From: Onthophagus taurus
Taxonomy: Eukaryota; Arthropoda; Insecta; Coleoptera; Scarabaeidae
NCBI RefSeq assembly: GCF_036711975.1
Contig: NC_091971.1
Location: 28,031,501-28,095,500, forward strand
Length of the DNA: 64,000 nucleotides
Reading direction: 5' to 3'
The notes beneath the pieces are model-generated. The model was not told where the DNA came from and did no database searches. It was given only the letters and a program-made list of their open reading frames with translations. Below are positions 1 through 9,547 of the stretch, one piece after another. Within the stretch, counting starts at the first letter, position 1; each line of letters begins with the position of its first letter. The position numbers were made by a program, and so were the translations under genes.

Positions 1-1195
1 TCGTGATGCCTAGATGGCAGGGTGACTTATGTGTCGCCATTCATAAAAATTTAAATTTTGCTATACGAGTCCTAACGTATTACTACGAAAAGCGTAAAAT
101 AAGTTGCATATATTTTAGTATTTCTTGCATAGAGGAAAATCGATAATGTGTCCCGAATGTGTCCTTCAAGAATAATACCGAATTGTTGAGACTATTCGTC
201 GGTAGGTACCGATTTGTAGACGCCAAATTTTTTAAGTAGGTGTATGAACTTGTTTTATAAGAGGACACCAACCGCGTTGAATCTTTTTAAGGTCACCGTT
301 CAATGGCCATTTTTATATGGGCCCATATAGGCCTATAGAGGTTACTGTCTAACACATTTATGACTTTCTGCCAAATTATTACAGAAAAGTAAATACACAG
401 GATTGAAGTACACATATTGTAGTAGTGAATGACATAATTTATTTAATAAAATAGTTGTTATATTAACAATAATAAATTACTAAACTTTGTCATAAAAAGG
501 GTGTAATAAAAACTGACTTTTATGACAAATTAAGCACTTAAACGAGGTGACAATGCTTCATTCACTAGATGTGTAATATAAGAAGAGATTCCGTGACAGT
601 ACAAGTATAATAGATTTGTTGTTATCTCAGGATTGTGTTTTATCTAAAAATGTGCAATTTTCACGTAATTATTGAAATATGTAAGGGAATCTACTGAACA
701 ACCTAACTTTGGTATTTTGGTAACCGTCTTATAGATGGCGATATTTAAAGAATAAAATATTGCTTTATTATTTTAACTTTGAACAGTTTCGTGATGTATT
801 GAATGTTGTGGGATTGTTAATAGATTTTATTTTCCCAACATAATTAATAAAACATTTAATCAAAATTAAATTAGTCAAGCAGTTTTATACACGTGTGTCT
901 TCTATGAGTTTATTGAAAGGAATGAATAATTTTATATAATAACAAATTTTTGTTGCCAAGATATATTTTTAAAAAAACAAGGTCCCTAAATCTTTTTGTT
1001 TGACGAAGGAAAAATATATGGTGGCATCTTGGATTTAGGTTAACAATGAAATGTAAATCAAGTAGTTATAAATATTTCAATTTTGAAAACGTATTCTTAA
1101 AGATTTATTTGGAATTGAATTTTGATTAGAAGCAATTTCAAGTTTATCGTTAGCTATAAATGCTGGTGGTAATCGATCAAATATTAACTGATAAC
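1..1195. other. Non-coding AT-rich flank, no gene recognised
   Basis: I see no coding sequence that resembles a known family. The only structure of note is a perfect 16-bp palindrome, TATATGGGCCCATATA, at 314-329. Confidence 0.5.
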
Positions 1196-2800
1196 ACTAG
1201 TCTACAAGAAAAAATTCATAAAATATACATTTGACGCCACTGTATTTTTCTTATGTAGTTTGGTCCCCTAAACCCAAAAATCACATTTAAAATTTTTTCT
1301 ATGGATACGTTTTGGAGCTATGATTTTTTTAGGGGTTAGTTAACTATTTGCAGGATATCTCGAGTTAGATATAACAGATCAGGTTGTGCTATTCATCAAA
1401 TTAAAGACTATTGTGTAGCCAATAAATGGTATTAATACTTATTCCAATCGGTTCGGTAGTTTTAAAACAATGGCCCATAATATGTGAAAAAGGGATATTT
1501 TTTGGACAAAATGTGAACCAAAAATTCATTCAATATCCGTGGGGAGTCGCAGAAAAATTCTTTTTCACCTTCTACGTAAAGTTTGCTCTTTTTAGAAGAC
1601 AACAAGATACGCAGGATAAGAATCGGTGGAAAAATTACCAAAAATTATGATCTTCTATATGTAAGAGCACAGCTCGGATACCTTGAGAAATATAATTCCG
1701 CAGCTAACGTCGCATTCTTATTTGATAACATATAGCATTATATCATGTTACATTTTTCATAATTTTCGAAATTCATTGTAAAGTTTTATTCAGTTTTGTT
1801 ATACATTCCAGCACATAATACCAGATTTGTTAGCGAATTTTTAAATACAAACTTTGGTAATTATCTGATACATTATTTTCCACCATAGTATGTATGGTTA
1901 TCATTATAGCAACATTAACTTTTAAATACATACATTAGTTTCAAATAGAACAAAAAGAATTTTTGTTAATTATTCAATAATTATAAGAAATATACCCAAC
2001 AAACTATATATATTTGTTATCAGAGGAAAATGACAATTTATTTTAGCTCATACCCAACTATGGTTTCCATTTACAAAAAGAAAGTTCACTGAATTCTTCG
2101 TAAAAAGTTGCCCATATAATGTTTTATTTATAATAATTCCATCTTTGATAATAAGTGAGATATTCGTGATTGTCGTTTTTGCAAAATTTTCAATTTTTTC
2201 CGATAGGGCGAAAACAAAAGACGATAGCTGTTCGCAGTTTTCGGCATTAGCATTTTCTCGAAAAACGAGATTACGACATGTAAGCTACTTTTTTTCTATC
2301 TCTTTTAGTTTTGGAGATAGCCTATGCGTACAACGAAATTGGGACACCCTGTACAGGAAAAAGCTGTGCTCTTACATATAGAAGATCATAATTTTTAGTA
2401 ATTTCTCCATAGTCCATCATCCTGCGTACCTTGTTGTCTTCTTAAAAGAGCAAACTTTACGGAGTTTTCAAGGATATCGAATGAATGTTTGGTTCACATT
2501 TCGTCTAAAAAAAATCCCTTTTCACATTGTTTTAAAACTACCAAACCGATTGGAATAAGTATTAATTCCATTTATTGGCTATACAATACTCTTTAGTTTG
2601 ATGAATAGCACGACCAGCTCGGTCATCTCTAACTCGAGATTTGCTGCAAATAATCAAATTACCTCTAAAAAAAATCATATCTCCAAAACGTATCCATAGA
2701 AAAAATTTTAAATGTGATTTTTGGGTTTAGGGAACCAAACTACATAAGAAAAATACAGTGGCGTCAAATGTACATTTTATGTTTTTTTTTGTAGACTAGT
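1196..2800. mobile_element. Foldback element with ~450-bp terminal inverted repeats
   Basis: The left arm (about 1196-1675) is repeated as its reverse complement in the right arm (about 2358-2800). The outermost bases are ACTAGTCTAC and GTAGACTAGT. The arms match over most of their length with scattered substitutions and small indels, including the stretch around GACGCCACTGTATTTTTCTTA. No transposase-like ORF lies between them, and the short ORFs inside the arms are not convincing genes. A CACCCTGTA motif, common at insect Tc1/mariner ends, sits at the inner edge of the right arm near 2345. I could not settle a target-site duplication. This is best read as a non-autonomous foldback DNA element. 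Confidence 0.75.
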
Positions 2801-2849
2801 TAAAATATTAAAGTTTTTTTGAAAGCGTTTAATAACTTTAAAAGGGCCT

Positions 2850-3676
2850 TCAAACCTCAAGATTTTGTGTATCTTGGATTTTAGTTTTCTGGCAAGGTAT
2901 GCAAGTTTTACACCATGATTTTACTTGCTTGGTTAAATGTTTCCAAAAGAAACGATTTTTGATATTATTTAAGGTGGTTTTGAAACCTATATGTGTTAGA
3001 AAATGAAATTTGTCGAAAATGATATTTCGGAATTTCATAGGTATATATATATATATATATATAATCTAGGACGTGTAAAAGAATTCTCGTACCAAAGATC
3101 TAAGTTAGAGGTGGATGATCTAATCTTAGATAAATGGAAAGTTTTGTTTAAATTTAGATTTTGTTTTTGAAGTAGAAATTTTAGTTCTTTATCTAAATTT
3201 TGTGCGTTTCCTATTATTGTCTCTGAGGGATAGTCAGAAGTTAAGGTATTGATGTCAACTCTTGATAATGCATCCGGGACTGTGTTGAATTTGCCTTTGA
3301 TATATAATATCTCGGAGGTAAATTCAACTATATAGTTGATATATCGAGTTTGTTTTGGGGTTTTTTCAATGTTTGAAAACAATGCGTTTATTAGAGGTAG
3401 AATGTTTAACTGCTAGATATATAGCTAGCAGTTCTCTATCGAATGTGGAATATTTCATTTGACCATTGGTCATCTTTTTAGAGAAGAAAGCCGCTGGTGG
3501 AAAGTTAGGCCAGTAAGAACTTCATTGATAAATCTCTCAAATATTTGTGCGGCATTTCGCAAACCAAAAGGCATTCGAACACCAAAAAAACACGAAAAAA
3601 ACACCAAATAATATCGAGAATAGGAATCGCGTAAGACTACACCGGAATAAATTCTCCAACGAATAAAATCATTCAA
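2850..3676 (-). pseudogene. Ty3/gypsy pol remnant (RT, RNase H end, integrase zinc finger)
   Basis: Read on the minus strand, three pieces follow gypsy pol order. 3676-3470 encodes an RT segment with MPFGLRNAAQIFERFI, the usual gypsy MPFGL block. 3382-3035 encodes the RNase H tail and tether with IKGKFNTVPDALSRVD. 3038-2850 encodes the integrase H2C2 finger, with H..H and CKTCIPCQK. The pieces are in different frames and are interrupted by a (TA)n tract at about 3042-3062. The catalytic RT YxDD region and the integrase core are absent. No LTRs were found, so this is a dead internal fragment. Confidence 0.85.
3042..3062. repeat. (TA)n microsatellite
   Basis: About ten TA units lie between the RNase H and integrase parts of the gypsy remnant. 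Confidence 0.9.
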
Positions 3677-3994
3677 CGGTAGGATGACTAATTGTAAGCT
3701 GATATAAAAAAGCGTCGCTATGAATAACTGAATTTAATTGAATTGAGCTCAGGACGACCTCTTTTAACCAACAGCGGAACTATACAAATTTTTTTTGCAC
3801 TTTTGCGAACATCACGTGATTAAACGGCGACCTTAAGAAGTTTATTTAAAAGACTATATTTAATATACTGAGTAAGGCATTGAGACTACCTAATAATAAC
3901 TCATAAAACATCAATTTTATCAAAAAAGTTTCATAAAACTTTCATCGTATAAAGGGGAAAGTATTTTGAACGATTTTTATTGCATTTTAGGAGC

Positions 3995-4375
3995 GCCATC
4001 GAGTGCGGGAAGTTAGCCCCCCATTTTTTGATTATTAAATTTTTTATTGTTGTTCTAGAGTTGTTCTACATTGTTCCAAAGCGGCAAATCGAAAAAATAA
4101 AAACTCCGCGAGAAAACCGAAAAAACGGATTTTCTTACTAGCCCCCAATTTTTGGAAAAATCAAATTTTCTTTGTTGTTCTGGGTTGTTCTAGTTGTTCT
4201 AGTTATTGTTCTAGAAAATCAAAATTATGGGATATAGCATTACGAAATAGGTTGGGCTGCCAAAATGTCTAGTTGATTGCTGTGACCATAGTTTTTACAT
4301 ATTTTCACTAGAACAACTCTCTAAAGGACACTTTACTCTTTGAAAATTAAAGTTTTTGGAAGTTTCAGTCAGTAA
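3995..4375 (+). repeat. Direct repeat copy 1, rich in TTGTTCTAG motifs
   Basis: This block starts at ATCGAGTGCGGG and recurs in the same orientation at about 5187-5625. Both copies contain clustered TTGTTCTAG / GTTGTTCTA words and share long identical stretches such as GGTTGGGCTGCCAAAATGTC. No protein is encoded. It may be a terminal direct repeat or a duplicated non-coding piece of a larger element. Confidence 0.75.
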
Positions 4376-5066
4376 TGCTTGTGTCAGCGGTTTTATATTA
4401 CACAATAAGAATTAAAAAAAAATAGAACAATCTAAAATAACTCAAACTTTGCCGATTCAAATTGTTCTAGATGTGTTTTACGTTTAACACGGACATTAAT
4501 TTTGCAAAATCGCATATTTTTTGTTGCTCTAAATTGTTCTTGTTGTTCTAGGTACTTAAAATGTTTATTTAATCACTGCTGCTTTAATTCTTTTAAAGTT
4601 TCATATTAAAAATTAGTACCTACAACAATGAAAACAATTCAGAACAGCTGATATTTTCACTAGAAGAACCTTAAATTTGAGTTGTTGTGATATCGGACAG
4701 GTTTTGTTGAATCAGTGTACCCAACCTTTAATATAATAATAGTTTTAAAAAATTAAAAAATATGGAATAATCTGACCATCTAATTTTCTAAAATCACCTT
4801 TCTCTTTAAACTTATAATAATAAAACATAAGTCGCGATTTAAAGTGTATTTTATTTTGTAAAACTAAGTAATAAATTAATAAACAAACTAAACTAACAAA
4901 ACAATAACTATTCTTTCACAAAAACTGTACAGGAACTTATTCCAAAGTAAAGTATAACTAAATAAATTAAATCATTTACACACATATATGCACATTTGTG
5001 CATTTATTTCTGTTGCTTCTTCAACTTGTATGGATTTTTTACTTAAATCATTAAATAATAACCAAT

Positions 5067-6338
5067 TGGCATTGTTGGGCACAAATGCCGTGTAGTATCC
5101 TATATCACTCAAAGAGTGAGTACCTTCGTAGCTGATGATACTTGCGAGGATATAGAGTTTGTTCTGGAGTTGTAAATTGCGGGGGTAATCGAGTGCGGGA
5201 TGTTAGCCTCCCATTTTTGATTTTTAAATTGTTCATTGTTGTTCTAGATTGTTCTAGAGTTGTTCTACATTGTTTCAAAGCGGCAAATAGCAAAAATAAA
5301 AACTCGGCGAGAAAAACCAAAAAACAGGTTTCTTTACTAACCCCCCATTTTTGGAAAAATCAAATTTTCTTTGTTGTTCTGGGTTGTTCTAGTTATTGTT
5401 CTAGAAAATCAAAATTATGGGATATAGCATTACGAAATAGGTTGGGCTGCCAAAATGTCTAATTGATTGCTGTGACCATAGTTTTTCTATTTTCAGTTCC
5501 ATATCACAAATATACACTTATTATACCTAAGCAATCTGGAACAGCTAATATTTTCACTAGAACAACTCTATAAAGAACACTTTACTCTTTGAAAATAAAA
5601 ATTTTTGGAAGTTTCAGTTAGTAATTCTTTCATAAGTTCATAAGTAAGTTTCATTAATATCTATTTCAATAAAAAATATATTGTTCAAAATACTTGCGGA
5701 TTCGACAGTATATTTCATATTTTAGCATTTGCCCGTACACACAATTCATTTAGAAATCATGTTGAGAATGTTTGCACAGATTGCTTTAGTTTCCTAAAAT
5801 TATTTTTAAAAACCGGTTCTAGTAAAGGAACATATAAAAAAAGACCTGAACTGTTAACAGGAATATATTATTTTGCAAGCCAGAATATTGCTGGCGTGAT
5901 AATAGCGAAAGCTATTTCAAATATTGCGTTTCTTTGCACACAACTATTTAAAGAAGAATTTAGTTATTGTAGGACTAAAAACTGCAATAATTGTTTAAAC
6001 GTTACTTTCCATAAAAACATAATTTTACCAATCGACATTGACATTGTAACAATATTTGGCTATGCACAGCTAAAGCCAGTAATAGAAAACTACATGCAAA
6101 CTCTAAGCAACAATTGCAAAAAATGTTGTTGTGACGCAAGCATTAGCTTTCAATATGGAGAGATGCTGTTTATAGAAACAACGAATGGAGAGAACAATAA
6201 AACAAAATTGAGTGATTACGCACGCAATTTGTAACTCCACAACAAATTCTACATCGCCGCAGGTATCATCAGTTACGAAGGTACTCAATCTTTGAATGAT
6301 GTAGGACACTATCCGGCATTTGTGCCCAACAATGCCAG
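5067..6338. mobile_element. Inverted-repeat element carrying a USP-like gene end
   Basis: The left arm (5067 to about 5178) and right arm (about 6228-6338) are reverse complements over roughly 110 bp, sharing GGCATTGTTGGGCACAAATG. The right arm is the last ~35 codons of the USP-like reading frame, so the left arm is an inverted copy of the gene's own 3' end. This looks like an inverted duplication that captured coding sequence. No target-site duplication was identified. Confidence 0.65.
5187..5625 (+). repeat. Direct repeat copy 2, rich in TTGTTCTAG motifs
   Basis: This is the second copy of the 3995-4375 block, about 1.2 kb downstream. It has one extra insertion of about 70 bp (near 5490-5560). 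It starts immediately inside the left arm of the inverted-repeat element at 5067-6338, so the two structures are interleaved. Confidence 0.75.
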
Positions 6339-6348
6339 TGTTGTGTAA
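5653..6348 (+). pseudogene. Ubiquitin-specific-protease-like (C19) domain remnant
   Basis: One frame runs from about 5653 to the TAA at 6346-6348, broken only by TAA at 6232-6234. Near its start it has VQNTCGFDSIFHILAFA, which resembles a USP Cys-box helix with a candidate nucleophile Cys. In the middle it has Cys pairs (YCRTKNCNNC and NCKKCCC) suited to the USP zinc ribbon. Near its end, after the stop codon, it has IISYEGTQ then GHYPAF, which resembles the His box. Length and order fit a compact USP-like protease domain of the kind carried by some insect mobile elements. The premature stop separates the Cys and His boxes, so it is presumably inactive. The family assignment rests on motif order only. 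Confidence 0.5.
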
Positions 6349-8570
6349 GTTAAAAAAATTTTGTGACGGTAAATATTGATAGAGTATTGATAAAAACCCG
6401 GATTTTCTGATTTTCGGGCATCAATACTGAAAATTGGAGGGGATATTGATAATACTATTGACCGTGTAGGGTTGGCGCAAATATTTCCATCAATACTCAG
6501 TGTAATAAATTCAACATTCAAAATTAAATACCTACTTTTATTAAATTATAATAATAACAAAACATGTCTATCAACACACTGAAAAACATATGTTATTTTA
6601 ATCCTTTAAAGGGCAAATTATTTTTTTTCTTTTTAGAAACGATTTAGTTGTGGTAATGCAGGTATTTGACCTTATTGATAAGTGATCTCTATAGAAGCCA
6701 CTAAGCGTTAAAGGGTTAACCCAGATGATTTGAAAACAGGTTTAATTCTTATTTTCTGCATTACACTCAGTTCAGTTCAAGCCGCGCGCCTGTGAACAAG
6801 TAGTGAAAATGACCGTCCCATTAGCTGACATTGTTGACGTTCAAGACGATGAAGATACTGTTGGTTCATCCAGTTCATTCAGTTGGTCTTGTAGGACATA
6901 TATAAAGGTTTCACAGGTTTCTATTACAGCTTTGCTGATAGTTGCATTATAACAGAAAACTTCAAGTTTTCAAAATTTCTTTCTGTGGCCAAGTACCTCA
7001 GGGTTAAGGCTAATCTTTTCCTAATGCTTGTACTTTCCCTCATATTGCTATCCTGTCTTTACAAAAATGGTTCAACCATCTGTAACAGTTTGTTAAAGGA
7101 ACTTTCATCCATTCAAAAGTAGTTCTTGAAATCATCAACATCGCAGAGGTTGATTTTTATCAACAGTACTAGATAAGAATATTTATCTCTCTTCTTCAAC
7201 CATTCTTTCATCCAGTGTTTGCGTTTCACTCGAAGAGTAGTTCCAAGCGCCAAAATAATAGCTACGCAAGCTTTTGTACGATTATCCTTATTTGGAAAGG
7301 AAAAACCGGCAAATAACCGAGTAAAACTACGTAGATTCACCCTGTTCGTGTTCGTGGTAAAAAGGTATTGAGCAAACTTATTGACAAAATTATTGACAAT
7401 AATATTGATCAGGTAAGGTAGTGAAGTATTGAGGCTGGTTACCACGAGGATTGATGGTTGTATCAATAATACTAATACTAATCAACAATACTGACATTGT
7501 CAATACTATTGATCGTGTAAGGGCCGCTAAAGGGTACATGTTTTTTGATAAGCATGTTTTTCGAAGAAAGGGTCAATTGAAAAGTTACCTATAATCCCAC
7601 ACAATATATTAACTGCCCAACGTCGTTAGTAATTCATTTCACGTAACCAATAAGAATTTTCTAATAACCAATAAAGCATACTTGCATCCAATAACAAAAT
7701 GAAATTGGCTTTTGGATATCATTCCTGAAGCTCTTGATGCAAACAGCGTACTGGTGAAATTTATGGCAATGTAAAAATCTAAGTACACTGCGTTGGGATA
7801 CAGCAGAGTCATAAACATTACGCGAGAAGAAATATGTGGATTATTACGAACAACAGCTTAAACATTGAATTTCTTGTAGCGCCTTCTTCTCTATTGAAGA
7901 TCTTACACAAAATAGGATGGTCTGTCTAGAAATCTTTGTTCGAATAAATTTTGGGCAACATTAATATCTCTGACTGCTCCATAAACAAAAGTCATTTTAG
8001 TTTTTTCAGCAATCGTGTCCCTTTCCATGCATAATTAAAATAAGCAATAAAGGTTCTATTTTACAACATAAGTAATTTGTAATTTGCAATTATAAGTAGT
8101 TAGCAGGATTTGTTATGTTTTTTGTTATTATGTATTCATGATTTTCATTATGTTCAAACACAATAAAGTCACCTTAAAAAAGTTCATTAATATAGCCTGT
8201 TATTGTTAGCCTGTTTCTAAATTAATGCGAAAGATTTCTGGGAGTGATTTTTCAGCAAAAATTAAGGAGAGTCTTTCATATAAGTTTTTGTTCAAAACCC
8301 CTTCCCCACCGAGTTACAGTACTCTAAAGTTAGGGGAAAAAATTGTTTTTATTTAATAAATCCACTATGGAGGAATTTAGAAGATTGAAATTTGGCAGGT
8401 AACTGTTGTTAATAAATGACACTTTTTGACGATTTTTATAACCCGAAATAGTATATTAAAAAACAAGTTTCGTAAGACACGCTTGAAATGTTCGAGTTTT
8501 TTAATGAATGAGTGCTTTAAGTCTTATGAAACGTGTATTTTATGCTATTTTTGTAATTCGCGCTTTTATC
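6349..8570. other. Intergenic stretch with little recognisable content
   Basis: No confident gene is present. Two similar short blocks with CAATACTATTGA(C/T)CGTGTA(A/G)GG occur near 6455 and 7500 in the same orientation. They may be degenerate element ends. Confidence 0.4.
6809..6952 (+). CDS. Possible short exon or micro-ORF, unrecognised
   Basis: A 47-codon ORF begins MTVPLADIVDVQDDEDTV, followed by a Ser-rich stretch. Its acidic, low-complexity N-terminus looks like a genuine first exon. A possible donor (TTGTAGGA) follows the Ser-rich part. I found no downstream exon and no family match, so this is a weak candidate only. Confidence 0.15.
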   Translation: MTVPLADIVDVQDDEDTVGSSSSFSWSCRTYIKVSQVSITALLIVAL

Positions 8571-8571
8571 C

Positions 8572-9005
8572 TTTTTTTTTAACAAAACTAAAATTAATTT
8601 TGACAATGTAGGAAATAGGTATGTAGCAGTTGGTAACACCGCAACACTTAAAAATAGAAATTTGTATTGACAATTAGAAATTGTCAAAACACAAAATGTA
8701 TTCACCTGAAAAAATGTTTCATGTACACCTTCCAAAATAAGAGAAATTGCTCAAAGTTCAATGTCCTCATCATTGTGAAGATTGTATTCGATGTGAAGAA
8801 CGAGTTTAAATATCTATAGACAAAAATTGTCACATTGACAATTAGAAAAATTAATGACCCAATGTCACCAACTTGAACTGCTTCCATAAAATGTTACTAA
8901 AATCTCATTACAGCATCGGATGCTGTAAAGAGTCTCATTACAGCACCCGTTTGAGTACTGTAATAGCTTTCATTACCATCGCGAATTACAAAAATGTTAT
9001 TACAA
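8572..9005 (-). repeat. Inverted partner A of a ~430-bp dispersed repeat with an ORF
   Basis: This block is the reverse complement of 17428-17848. On the minus strand it encodes 61 codons beginning MEAVQVGDIGSLIFLIVN (8887-8702), a hydrophobic start followed by EQFLLFWKVYMKHFF. The ORF is preceded by a GC-poor dyad region with repeated TCATTACAGCA words. The two copies share the reading frame, including its start, despite base differences. It could be a captured exon of a membrane protein or part of a MITE. I do not recognise the protein. Confidence 0.6.
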
Positions 9006-9547
9006 GAGGCTAAAAAAATCAAATCAACCCTAAAAGTTTTTAATACGTCTACATTTTTCTATTTAAAAACTTGATTTAAATAGTGGGATTCAATACGTAA
9101 CTTTTTTGTCTCTTGACATTTTCTCCTAAAATTGTTAGTTTGATCACAAAAAAATAAAATAATATACAGGCTCAAGTGAATTAATTCAGAGATTGATTAT
9201 TATTAGTCAAAGAAATTATTATTATATGTCAAATTAACAATTTGTTAGTTGTAAAATGTCAAGAGATAAGAAATTTGCAGATTTTTTCCTTAGTTTTAGA
9301 GGGCTATAACTTGGAGGAGAAAGGGTTTGGAACAAAAAATTATATGCAAGACACCCCGTAATTTTCTGCTGAAAAATCCTTTGAAATCTTTCACATCAAT
9401 TTAGAAACACTCGTTTAATAAAATCAGAAATACATACTTCGTTTTTATTTATTTAATTGATTCTAATTAATATTTCTTAATTTTCGTATTTGTATTTTAA
9501 CCAAAGAATTCTCAACGACGAAATAATAAAGAAGGAATTTGTATACG

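Noticed and set aside
3995-5625. CRISPR-like spacing of TTGTTCTAG words
   Set aside because: Spacing is irregular, the words are short and degenerate, and the sequence is eukaryotic.
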